DNA from: Priapulus caudatus
Taxonomy: Eukaryota; Priapulida; Priapulimorpha; Priapulimorphida; Priapulidae
Assembly (NCBI RefSeq): GCF_000485595.1
Contig: NW_014577968.1
Span: 57,772-97,858, forward strand
Direction of reading: 5' to 3'
DNA: 40,087 bases
Positions 1 through 9,301 of this stretch are shown piece by piece; within the stretch, counting starts at the first letter, position 1, and every line of letters begins with the position of its first letter. The position numbers and the translations under genes were made by a program. The notes beneath the pieces are model-generated. The model had not been told where the DNA came from. It searched no databases and saw nothing but the letters and a program-made list of their open reading frames with translations.

Positions 1-5
1 CACAA

Positions 6-57
<52 letters not shown>

Positions 58-91
58 ACACACACACACACATACACACACACACACTACA

Positions 92-170
<79 letters not shown>
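1..170. repeat. (CA)n microsatellite passing into (TA)n
   Basis: Almost pure CA dinucleotide repeat with a few CATA and ACTA interruptions, changing to (AT)n at about 151-170. It reaches the window edge, so its full length is unknown. Confidence 0.97.
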
Positions 171-227
171 CTGATCCGATCTATAAAAAACAAACATTCA
201 ACAGCAGTTCCTAGACTTATGCAGGGG

Positions 228-446
228 TAGGTATATATAATATTATATGTTATATATTATATGTATTATGTATATACATATATATATATATATATATATA
301 ATATACATATATATATATGTACACAATACACTGCATATACACACACACATTACATACATATACCACATATATTATATATATATAGATATATATATATATA
401 TATATATATATAGATATATAGATATAGATATAGATATTAGATAGAT
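228..446. repeat. AT-rich (TA)n / (ATAG)n low-complexity tract
   Basis: Runs of TATATA with ACAC and ATAG variants. The apparent open frame here is only the repeat read as Ile-Tyr and is not a gene. Confidence 0.9.
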
Positions 447-568
447 AAAGTTATACGGACACGGTAGAAATTTTGACTCTGTTTATTGCATACAGAACTG
501 TTTCGTGTGGAGCGAAAGCTCCACACTCATCAGTGCTAATACAGAGTATACTTATTTTTTTACTGTTT

Positions 569-960
569 GGATGGGATGGGATGGATGGGATGAAATGGCA
601 TGCGATGGGATGGCGATGGATGGCATGGCATGGACACCATCTACCCTAACCCCACCATCTACCCTAACCCCACCATCTACACTAACCCCACCATCTACTA
701 ACCCACCATCTACCCTAACCCCACCATCCACCCTAACCCCACCATCTATCCTAACCCTAACTCCACCATCTACTAACCAAGCATCTACCCTAACCCCACC
801 ATCTCCTCTCCTCTAGTCTCTTTACTAAGCAAGCACCCCTTAGGATCCACCTAACTTCTAATATATAACCCCACCATCTACCTTACCCCAACCTCTCTGC
901 GAATCCACCACCTACTCTATCCCTACCATCTAATGTAACCCCACCATCTACCCCACCCTC
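569..960. repeat. GGATG block followed by a CCCTAA-containing minisatellite
   Basis: A short (GGGAT)n/(GGATG)n stretch at about 569-635 is followed by tandem copies of an 18-bp unit close to CCACCATCTACCCTAACC, dense at 640-800 and degenerate at 868-957. Each unit carries one telomere-like CCCTAA. The array begins just past the likely end of the neighbouring LRR exon, so it would lie in that gene's intron. Confidence 0.88.
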
Positions 961-983
961 AGCCTCTCTACTAAGTGGATCAC

Positions 984-1794
984 CTGTTAGTAGTAGTTGC
1001 AGCGAGCTACTGTTGACACCTCGCTCGTGTTGCAGTGCTTCGTGGAAGCGCCGCACGCCGCTGCCGCTCACGTTCAACCTCCGCAGCGATCGCAGGTCGG
1101 CGAACGTCGCCTCGCTCACATCGCCAACGTCGCCGCCGCTGTACGCAAACTCCTCGAGCGGCGGGAACCCGCGGAAGGCGGCCGCGTCGAGCGAGGCGGC
1201 GTCGCCGAGCAGGGTAAGGAGCAGGTGCTTGAGGAGCGGCGAGCCGCGCAGCATGTCCGGAGCGATCTCTACCCTGTGCGCGCGCAGCTCAAGCGTGTGC
1301 AGCGTCGGCAGTCGCCAGAAGGCGGCCGCGTCGATGACGAGATCTCGCGAGACGAGATCGAGTCGCAGCGAGCGCAGGCCGACGACGTCGGCGAACGCCG
1401 TCGCGTCGACGCGTTCCAGGCGTTCGCTGGCGACGCGCAGTTCCCGGATGAACAACCCGTGAAGCGCGGGACTCGGCAGAGCGACGTCGTCGTAGACGTC
1501 GATGCGGAACGTGTTGGCGACGATGTTCTGGAACGCCAGGGAGTTCGTGACGTCGGTGAGAGCCTCGCGCGACAGCGGACGCGCGCAGACGACGTCGACG
1601 CCCGCTTCCGCTTCCGCATCCGGTGCGGCGAGCGAGCACGTGCACGGCGCTATCGAGTCGACGTCCTGCGGGCAGACGTTGACGCTATCGTCATCGTTGC
1701 CCCTGGCGGCTTCGACGGGACGAGATGAGCAGACGAACACAAATACGAGCAGCAGAACTGTGCTGAGGCGGCGACAGTAACACATCATCGTCAT
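984..1794 (-). CDS. Secreted leucine-rich-repeat protein, first coding exon (partial)
   Basis: The start is taken at 1794 because the protein then opens with a clean signal peptide: a basic segment, a hydrophobic core at residues 11-22, and likely cleavage near residue 29-30. Upstream in-frame codons read (GCA)n repeat as poly-Cys and are probably 5'UTR. The mature part begins with a short Cys cap (Cys41, 51, 53, 70). Irregular LRRs of about 24 residues follow at roughly 115-250 with L-x-x-L-x-L cores, and there are two N-glycosylation sequons (241, 261). The exon is very GC-rich compared with its surroundings. The frame stays open to 883, but beyond about 984 it reads the minisatellite. Possible splice donors are CAG|GTG after 984 and GAG|GTG after 1020, which share the same phase. 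The remaining exons would lie off the left edge. The cap and LRR layout resemble the arthropod proteins often labelled non-catalytic luciferin monooxygenase subunit; that is an inference from pattern and the true function is unknown. Confidence 0.72.
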
Positions 1795-1965
1795 CGCTGC
1801 GGCAGCACACGAACGAGAAGCGCCGGAGACGCGCGTAGAAAGAAAATATACGCAGAATAAATCCGTACAAAAAAAGCTGATCGAAATTGAGTAGAATACG
1901 TGAAGACCTAGTCGGAATATCCTCAGACGTGCACAGAAATACGTGGAAGCACAGTTTCCGACGCA

Positions 1966-2078
1966 ATAACAGCAGCAATAGCAGCGGCAGCGGCAGCAGC
2001 AGCAGCGGCAGCGGCAGCAGCAGCAGTAGCAGCGACAGCAGCAGCAGCAGTAGAAGCGGCAGCAGCAGCAGCAGCGCA
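1966..2078. repeat. (GCA)n/(GGC)n trinucleotide repeat upstream of the LRR exon
   Basis: Interrupted CAG/CGG repeat about 170-280 bp upstream of the LRR start codon, probably 5'UTR or promoter-proximal. It continues into ATG repeats at 2086-2110. Confidence 0.85.
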
Positions 2079-2393
2079 CATTCACCGATGATGATGACGA
2101 TGATGAAGATGTTATATTCACGTGCTATTCAGTACGCCACACGTCGTAGCGATGCTTTGATACATACAGGCACACACAGGCGCGCGCATAGAATTCACTT
2201 CGTTGCCAGATCACGGTGCGCACGACGTTCACTCACACCTATAACATCGTCATCCCTAATATTTCAGATATTAGCGCAGGTGCCGGCGGTCGTCTCATAT
2301 CACCTAATCAAAACTAAGTGCAGGCGGGCATACACAGGCAGCCAGGCCGTGCTTCACCTCACAGAGCAAGTTTTACGTTACAACTCATAACGC

Positions 2394-2443
<50 letters not shown>

Positions 2444-2517
2444 ACGCCACGCACGCACGCACACAGCACACACACCACACACACACACGCACGCCACGCA
2501 CGCACACACACGTCACA

Positions 2518-2559
<42 letters not shown>

Positions 2560-2612
2560 CACACACACGCACACACGCACGCACGCACACACACACACAC
2601 TCACACACTCCC
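2394..2612. repeat. (CA)n with CACG interruptions
   Basis: Roughly 220 bp of CA repeat with GCAC interruptions. The His-Thr and Cys-Val open frames on both strands are shadows of it. Confidence 0.95.
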
Positions 2613-3820
2613 TTGATTCTACACACTCCCGTTATGGCTACACCGCAGTCTCGCTATAGGCTAGAAGCAGGCCAGTCCTTGATGCTTCCTATCTAGGGTC
2701 GTGGGCGCTCGTTACTGCGATGATGACGAGGATGCGTGATGATGAGCCCATCCACGTCGCGAGAGATGCGAGAGAACGGCGAAGCTCTCCTCTATATATT
2801 GCATATGTTCCTGCTGTATAACCTCGTGTAGGAACAGGGAAGGCACGGGCTGATCAATGGCGTCCAGGCGCCGACCGCAGCAGGGGGTGTTGTTGAGGGT
2901 GGTGTGGTGTTGCCTATGGCAGCGGGCTGTCTTACCGCGCACGTTAAATTCCGTTCCCGCCCAACCGTTGTCGCCCTCCGCATTTTCTCCGCTGCATGCA
3001 TGCAGGTAAAATTCTCCGTCGCGTTTCTAGTCGACGGTGAAATAGCGCGCGGCGTATGTGTGTGGTGTGGTGTGTGTGTGTGTGTGTTGTGTCCTGTGTG
3101 TCGTTGTGTGTGTTAGTGTGCGGGTGGGCGCTCTGAATACGACAATTCTCTTTTAGTATAACCATAGCTGCCCCTCTGCCCCGCCCCCTCCCCGCAGCTA
3201 CGGCCTGGATTACTAGTCTAATAGTCTGTATTTGTCAGGGAGATCACTTTAATGAACGAGTATTATGACTATTATCCTTGCAACTATATTTACTTTATGT
3301 CTTTTGGCCAATGAATAACACATATAATTGGCACGGGCACACATCTTGCGCGACGCATTCGTTAATTATAACGCATTGTGTTCACGTCACAATATCCTGC
3401 CGTCGGCGCCAATCAAGATTCGAACGGCGTCCCCTGTGTTTTGGTCGACACGTTTTGTTACATAAAGCACCGGCAAGTTTAGGAAGTATAAAGAAGGTTA
3501 GTAATAGAGCTCATGAAATAGTAAATTGTCATAGTCATGTGATGCAACTAAAAAAACATAATGCCTTTGTTGGGGCACTATGCTCTCATAGTGCTTGGCT
3601 TGCGGAAGGAATACTGAGAGTCATAGTGCGCGGATTAGTGCCCCAACAGCATGCATTAATATATAAATATAAAATGGGGGTATTATTATTATATATCAAA
3701 ATGGACGAGACAAATTTCCCCATATTCTCAGCATTTTTTATTTTTTACTACTGAAAAAGCAAAAATCCGAAACCGAAACCGAACTGAAACAGCGATGTAT
3801 CGTTACACCCCTAGGTGCGT
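2613..3820. other. Intergenic, no gene recognised
   Basis: Mixed-composition DNA with a short (GT)n tract at 3053-3122 and a 14-bp palindrome CTGCATGCATGCAG at 2992-3005. The open frames at 2712-3165 and 3278-3754 show no domain, signal peptide or clear splice structure, so I call no gene. An inverted repeat at 3561-3655 is listed separately. Confidence 0.6.
3561..3655. repeat. Imperfect inverted repeat (hairpin), about 33-bp arms
   Basis: TGTTGGGGCACTA at 3568-3580 is matched exactly by its reverse complement at 3636-3648. Flanking bases extend the pairing (ATGC outside, CACTATG inside). The left arm holds its own small stem, CACTATG-CTCT-CATAGTG. It could be a small MITE remnant or a structured RNA; no terminal duplication is obvious. 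Confidence 0.6.
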
Positions 3821-3842
3821 TGTCGTGTGGCCCACTGTCTGT

Positions 3843-4029
3843 TTGTGTGTTATGTGTGGTGTGTGTGTGTGCTGTGCTGGTGGGTGTGTGGTTCGAGTGT
3901 GTGTGGTTGCGTTGTTGGGCTGTGTGTGTGTGTGACGGTGTGCTTGGTGTGTTTGTGTGTGTGTGTGTGACTGTGTGTGTGGTGTGTGTGTGTGTGGGTG
4001 TCTGTGGTGTCGTGATGGTGTGTTGTGTG

Positions 4030-4065
<36 letters not shown>

Positions 4066-4066
4066 G
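3843..4066. repeat. (GT)n microsatellite
   Basis: GT dinucleotide repeat with GGTG and CTGTG interruptions. It explains all the Cys-Val and His-Thr open frames on both strands here. Confidence 0.93.
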
Positions 4067-4157
4067 GGTGTGCTCGCTGCCATACGTGCTGGTGCCAGTC
4101 ACGTGCGGCCGTGCGGTGCCTAGCTTGCTTCGTCTGATGCGCGATGCGCGCTGTATG

Positions 4158-4797
4158 TCAATTTAATTATGGGAAAAATATAGGTACGTACGGTGCGTGC
4201 TTGTCCGTTGTCTGTTGTGCGTATGTGCGTGCTGTGGCGATTGCGTGCTTGGTGCGTTTGCGCACGGCGTTTGTAAACATAGAACATACAGCTAATAATA
4301 CATGTCATATTACATACTAAATAGAATAATACACTCTATTATAGTTCTTGATATGAACTATATATCATGGGCGAAATAGCTAAGCAAGCCGAGGAGTTTT
4401 ATCAGCAGTTCTCGTAACAGGGCCCACTGTGTTCACAGTACGCGAACTCTATAATCGGCGCCTAAGGTTAATAATAACCTTCGATTTTGGGGAAATAAAG
4501 AAATTAATGCACATTGAACAACAGTTTAGTGTGTCGTTCTTTTATTGTACAGTATATACGGCTCGTAGGGTCTAGTCTTCCTGCCCTCTGTTGACCTGCC
4601 TCGTTTAGCTATTCTGACTAACCCTAACCTAACCCTAACCTTAACCCTAACCTCTGACCCTAAACCGTATATATATATTATATATTATATATATTTAGAT
4701 ATATATATATATATAATATATAGATAATTAATTCAGAAATAGCTAAACGAGCCAGGTCAAACAGTAATCAGGAGAAGACATAGACCTTATCTGCGTA
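4158..4797 (+). repeat. Dispersed repeat, copy 1, with fold-back telomere-like core
   Basis: Homologous along its length to 7346-7957: same GTGCGTGCTTGT repeats, same ACATACAGCTAATAATACAT stretch, same GAGTTTTATCAGCAGTTCTC stretch and same fold-back end. This copy differs by many single-base insertions and deletions, like uncorrected long-read sequence. The end (4561-4789) has inverted arms around (CCCTAA)n and (TA)n: left arm 4561-4622, right arm about 4731-4789. No coding capacity is seen. Confidence 0.85.
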
Positions 4798-5135
4798 AGT
4801 ACATACCACAATCCGGCACATGTATCATCCCCATAAAACAGAGAATTTCATGATTATCCTGAAACAAAACAAATAACGTCCTGATGTACAGCGTACGTGT
4901 GCGTGCCCGTGCGGCTGTGCGGGTGCGGGGTGTGTCTGACGGTGCTTGTCGGGGATGCGTGGCCGCGGCTGAAGCGTGACGGCGTACATCGTGTGTGTTA
5001 ATTATATGCAGAGGTTGCCGCAGTTAAACTATTTTGTCTATGAGAGGGGGGACGCACGGCGTACATGCGTATCAAGTTTCTTCTACGTGTCTTCTACGTT
5101 TCTCAATTACCTTCTTTATACGCTCTTTGATGCAT

Positions 5136-5466
5136 GCCCCGTAGCCAAGGGGGATTCCAGGTTCGCACAACCCCCCCCCAGCCCCTCCCTCCGTAGCCAA
5201 AGAAAAAAAAAACTTTTTTCCCATTTAAAAATTTGCAAGAATTTCACATCAGGTAGGCCTATGCACCAGATCACTTCATTTTAGTGTAATAATTGCAAAA
5301 TCTCCATCGTGCGGGAAGGGGGACATCCCCTCCCACACCCTCCCTCGGCTCGGTCGCTATGCTCCCTCGCTCGGTCGCTCACAAATTGGGTTGCTTTATT
5401 CACGCCCTCACAAATTGCCAACATTTAAAAACGAACCCCCCTAATATAAAGCTGGCTACGGGCCTG
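5136..5466 (-). mobile_element. MITE-like element (GGCCCGTAGCC termini), minus orientation
   Basis: The reverse complement matches the element at 14963-15411: same start CAGGCCCGTAGCCAGC, same AATGTTGGCAATTTG stretch, same CGACCGAGCGAGGGAG segment and same CGCACGATGGAGATTTTGCA stretch. The two ends are inverted relatives of each other (GTAGCC at 5141, GGCTACGGGCCTG at 5454-5466), a terminal inverted repeat of about 13-15 bp. It has no transposase frame and would be non-autonomous. Confidence 0.72.
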
Positions 5467-5832
5467 GATGGTATGTGTAGAAGGTCATCGCCATTGACCA
5501 TGTAATCAAAAGCCAATTAACCCTCCCCCTTGATGTAATGCATCTATTTTTTTTTTAGTGGGGCCTTGCCCCCGCTAGCTACGGCCCTGTTCGTAGCTTC
5601 GGCTATAGCTACGGCTGTTCGTGTAGGTTTTGTAAGGACCTGTCGGACAGTACACTATAGCTGCCTACTTACAGTACGCGCGAACTAGACGCGAATTAAT
5701 TAACATTTGCGTATTTGTAAGAAATAACAATAGTGACACAAAAAATGTATAGAAGTGTGTATTCTAAATATCATAAAAATATTATTCTTATTAGAAATGA
5801 AATACGGCACAAAAATAAAAAAAGTATCTTAT

Positions 5833-5856
5833 CGTCCCTGGTTGGACTCGAACCAA

Positions 5857-5889
<33 letters not shown>

Positions 5890-5906
5890 AATTGCGCCAC
5901 AGAGAC
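5833..5906 (-). tRNA. tRNA-Asn-GTT: tRNA-Asn (GTT)
   Basis: 74-nt cloverleaf on the minus strand. The acceptor stem GTCTCTG pairs with CAGGGAC, the D-arm has TGGCGCAATTGG (A box), the anticodon loop CTGTTAA places GTT at 5872-5870, and the T-arm GGTTCGAGTCC is an intact B box. There is no intron. A T7 terminator lies about 9 nt downstream (A-run at 5817-5823 on the plus strand). Looks fully functional. Confidence 0.97.
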
Positions 5907-6437
5907 TTACGATGCTAACCTTGGGACACATTGGCTATTTATGTATTCGGCTGATATCTATAAAGTGTATATACGGGTATTGCTTGTGTTATTTTATATA
6001 GACATGCCTCTGTCGTTTCGAATAAAAACTGTCAGAGTAATGAAGTTGCCAGGGGCATATTGTCTACCGGTCCAACTCTACCAGTTTCATGAAAACTCCT
6101 ATCACCGCTCACTTAATGCTTGACGTAATGTAGCTTAGTGGCGCCATCGAACGGCTAAAACCATCATCATCTCATATCTTATTATTGTTGCCCACCCTTC
6201 TATTTCCTAATCTTATACTAGTTGTGTGACATATCAGGCTAGACGTGTTTGCATTTCACGTAATACTACATAATTATTACGTCTTTAATAATCGGTTTTA
6301 TTATTATGGATGACAGAAATTAGATAGACATTTCAAAGAATCTGTGATTAATGCAAGGGTACCAAGCAGTTGCTAATCAAAATGCATATTTCCTACATGT
6401 GTAGCTACTATCTGGGTTCATATAACCGATCAGTTAT

Positions 6438-6600
6438 TATTTTTATTGTTTTTGTTGTTGTTGTTATTGTTGTTGTTGTTGTTGATTATGATAGTTATTA
6501 TAATGATGATGGTAATGATGACGATGATGATGATGTTATTGTTATTGCTACTGCTGTTACTGCTGTTGTAGTTGTTGTTGTTGTTGTTGTTGTTTTTGTG

Positions 6601-6631
<31 letters not shown>

Positions 6632-6645
6632 TTGTTGTTGTTGTA
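6438..6645. repeat. (TTG)n/(GAT)n/(GCT)n compound trinucleotide repeat
   Basis: Interrupted trinucleotide repeats. The open frame across it is poly-Val, Asp and Ala and is not a gene. Confidence 0.92.
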
Positions 6646-7054
6646 ATTTGGACGTCGTATCTAAATAATTTAATAATAACATGGGTGTTATCTTGACATG
6701 CTGTGTGCCTTTAAAAGTAACGGAAGATAGGTAACCTAGGCTTCAAAGCAAAACTAAGCACGTATATGAAACCCGTGGAAGCCAATATACCCACAAATTA
6801 GTAGATTATGTGAACAACCGCTCATTTGTGTTTTTCTTGTTCGAAGAAATCTCCTACTTATTCTTTCGCACTTTGCGTGCGGTGCAGTGTATATATACTT
6901 AGACGTAGATCACGGGCCAATTGTTGCCATTGTGTTAGGTAATTTCAGCACAGTGGATTTTAATTAGAGCACAATATGTAGTCAGTATTGGAACGCTGAT
7001 TTTCTTTTACTGCTGGCAAACGGGGAGAAAATAAAGATATAGCGTGAGTAATTA

Positions 7055-7097
7055 GTTTAAACCTTGGAGTAATAAACTAATTACTCCAAGTTTAAAC
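7055..7097. repeat. Near-perfect hairpin
   Basis: GTTTAAAC-C-TTGGAGTAAT is mirrored by AATTACTCCAA-GTTTAAAC with a loop of a few bases. The arms are about 18 bp with one bulged C. It lies about 50 bp from the 3' end of the tRNA-Asn copy at 7145. Confidence 0.7.
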
Positions 7098-7144
7098 GTG
7101 TCGTAAATCGTGTGCGTATTTGTTAACACACAAAAGTATCTTAT

Positions 7145-7168
7145 CGTCCCTGGTTGGACTCTAACCAA

Positions 7169-7201
<33 letters not shown>

Positions 7202-7218
7202 AATTGCGCCACAGAGAC
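7145..7218 (-). tRNA. tRNA-Asn-GTT: tRNA-Asn (GTT) with B-box/T-loop mutation
   Basis: Identical to the 5833 copy in the mature region except one base at 7162: the T-arm reads GGTTAGAGTCC instead of GGTTCGAGTCC. This replaces the invariant C56, which pairs with G19 in the tRNA elbow and is a key B-box base. Anticodon GTT is at 7184-7182. A TTTT terminator is present (plus strand AAAA 7132-7135). Probably weakly transcribed or a pseudogene, unless the base is an assembly error. Confidence 0.88.
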
Positions 7219-7222
7219 TTAC

Positions 7223-7337
7223 AATGAAGTCCTTCATACACGCGTGCGTGCATGTGCGTGCACGCAGTATTAATATCAATGTAAAATATATCTTATCGTC
7301 CCTGGTTGGACTCGAACCAACAACCTTTCGGTTAACA
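7223..7337 (-). pseudogene. Truncated tRNA-Asn repeat unit (3' half of the tRNA only)
   Basis: 7297-7337 matches the 3' half of the tRNA-Asn gene up to the anticodon (AAC on the plus strand) and then switches abruptly to unrelated sequence. 7223-7296 matches the spacer of the 150-bp tandem unit at 10588-10887. It lacks the A box and the 5' half, so it cannot make a tRNA. The breakpoint lies inside the anticodon loop. Confidence 0.85.
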
Positions 7338-7345
7338 AGTATGCG

Positions 7346-7957
7346 CGTGTATGTAATAATTATGGGAAAAATATAGGTATCCGTATGTGCGTGCTTGTCC
7401 GTATGTGCGTGCTTGTGCGTATGTGCGTGCTTGTGCGTATGTGCGTGCTTGTGCGTTTGCGCACGCGTGTGTTAAACATATGAACATACAGCTAATAATA
7501 CATGTAATAGTACATACTAAATAAATAATACACGTATTATTAGTTCTTGATATGAATTATATCATGGGAAATAGTAACAAGCCGAGTGAGTTTTATCAGC
7601 AGTTCTCGTACAGTGCACTGTGTTCACAGTACGCGCGAACTATAGCGGCGTAAGTTTAAATAATAACTTCGTATTTGTGGGAAATAATAGAAATTAATTG
7701 CACATACAACGTTTAGTGTGTCGTTCTTTTATTGTAAGTATATACGGCTCGTAGGGTCTATGTCTTCCTGCCCTCTGTTTGACCTGGCTCGTTTAGCTAT
7801 TTCTGACTAACCCTAACCCTAACCCTAACCTTAACCCTAACTCTAACCCTAACCCTATATATATATTATATATATATATATATATATGTTAGTCAGAAAT
7901 AGCTAAACGAGCGAGGTCAAACAGAGGTCAGGGGGACATAGACCCTAGGCTACGAGC
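7346..7957 (+). repeat. Dispersed repeat, copy 2, with fold-back telomere-like core
   Basis: Cleaner copy of the repeat at 4158. It begins with several GTGCGTGCTTGTGCGTAT units and ends in a large inverted repeat: left arm 7747-7811, right arm 7888-7957, about 65-70 bp with few differences. The core between the arms is (CCCTAA)n with a CCTTAA and a CTCTAA variant, then (TA)n. A partial third copy of the interior occurs at about 5655-5735. No protein is encoded, so it may be a fold-back transposon or a rearranged telomere-like fragment. Confidence 0.82.
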
Positions 7958-8570
7958 GTCAGTGTCACTGCCACTGGACTAGAGTTCAGAATCACGCCAG
8001 GCTAGTCTTGCAATATGACTGTTTCTCAGGCCGTCGTAGTGTATAGGCCCTTACGATGGATTATATAATAATTAAACATTACATATCACCTACGTGTAAC
8101 TGTAAAGGGATATTATTATTATAAAGCTAAAAATAGGTTGTAACCGACGGCGACACAAGCAGACGAGTCCAAACATTTACCAACGCCATCTATAGACTTA
8201 GACTATAATAATGCACACGATACCGCAGGAGAGCAACGGCTTTTAACCAATTTAACTCTTAACTAAACAAACATTTAAATTAAATTATTGTTTTGTATAT
8301 ATTTAGCTTCGGTAATGTATGAATAAAGCACAAATACAAACCAAAATAAACCAGGCATATGTGATATTGATTATAATTTTACTAACCAGGTGGCGCGGAT
8401 GCACAAAAACATGAAAACATATGTAGGAAAATTAAACTTTGGTAAGAATTCAAAGAAAGGTTTAACATTATCACATGTAGAGAGTCAAACGTGTTATATT
8501 TTTCAATTATTTTTTAATAAAGCATATAGCTTGTCATAATGCTATCAAAATTTGACCCTCTCTGACATAG
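7958..8570. other. AT-rich intergenic DNA, no gene seen
   Basis: No open frame, tRNA or clear repeat. One TAGATGGCGT, a variant of a motif common at the right of the window, lies on the minus strand at 8183-8192. Confidence 0.6.
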
Positions 8571-8766
8571 ACATAGACCCTCTCAGCTCGACTATCGCCA
8601 AGAAACGGTTACAACTTGCACAGCGAAAGAACGTTTCTAACTCTTTCTATACAAAAACAGCTGCAATATACCGTGCAACAATATAGTCATAGTGTGGCTG
8701 TTGTGCCCAAACTTGGAAACTTGCACAAACTTGGAATTTCAGCACATCTGCAGTTTGGGCAACCAA
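8571..8766 (+). repeat. 196-bp direct repeat, copy 1
   Basis: Identical by eye over 196 bp to 9106-9301, beginning ACATAGACCCTCTCAG and ending TTTGGGCAACCAA. Its last third carries an inverted pair, TGTGCCCAAACTT and CAGTTTGGGCAACC. It is non-coding. Confidence 0.93.
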
Positions 8767-8894
8767 ATTTTGTCTATACTTGATTGAGAGTCGTAAACCC
8801 AAGATTTCGTTTGACACTGACTGTCACTACACTTAGCCACTACTGCACTGCCACTAGTTTAAGTTATTTGTCACTAGTCACTGACACTAGCCCT

Positions 8895-8928
8895 ACCCAA
8901 GGAGCTAAATATATTTAGCTCCTTGGGT
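8895..8928. repeat. Perfect 34-bp palindrome
   Basis: ACCCAAGGAGCTAAATA is followed immediately by its exact reverse complement, with no loop. It lies between the two 196-bp direct repeats. It is too long to be chance and would form a cruciform or hairpin. Confidence 0.95.
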
Positions 8929-9059
8929 CTACCCAGTGCCAGTGACTGTAACCCCTCCACGCTGAAGCAATGAAGGCTGAACTAAGCCTCCTCTCCGCCG
9001 GGAATCGCGGTATCGACTATCGCTCATAGTCATAGGGTCTATCACTATGTCCCCCAGGT

Positions 9060-9107
9060 TACTGCCGGAACGTACCCTGGGTACGTTCCGGCAGTACCCC
9101 GGGGTAC
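9060..9107. repeat. 37-bp palindrome plus adjacent 14-bp palindrome
   Basis: TACTGCCGGAACGTACCC, a single T, then the exact reverse complement (9060-9096). A second perfect palindrome GTACCCCGGGGTAC overlaps its end (9094-9107) and abuts the second 196-bp repeat. Confidence 0.94.
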
Positions 9108-9301
9108 ATAGACCCTCTCAGCTCGACTATCGCCAAGAAACGGTTACAACTTGCACAGCGAAAGAACGTTTCTAACTCTTTCTATACAAAAACAGCTGCA
9201 ATATACCGTGCAACAATATAGTCATAGTGTGGCTGTTGTGCCCAAACTTGGAAACTTGCACAAACTTGGAATTTCAGCACATCTGCAGTTTGGGCAACCA
9301 A
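9106..9301 (+). repeat. 196-bp direct repeat, copy 2
   Basis: Identical by eye to 8571-8766. It is followed at 9301-9650 by shorter related pieces such as CAATCTTGAGATTGG and GCAGTTTGGGCA, so the family probably spreads across 8.57-9.65 kb in decayed form. Confidence 0.93.

Noticed and set aside
997-1728. 243-codon plus-strand open frame opposite the LRR exon
   Set aside because: Antisense shadow of the GC-rich LRR exon, with Arg/Ala-rich composition and no domain.
1795-2121. N-terminal poly-Cys/Ser extension of the LRR frame
   Set aside because: It translates a (GCA)n repeat. The internal ATG at 1794 gives a proper signal peptide, so the upstream part is taken as untranslated.
3400-3440. 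Possible extra tRNA or SINE (GTTCGAATC B-box-like on the minus strand)
   Set aside because: No matching A box or cloverleaf upstream. A B-box-like 9-mer alone is not enough.
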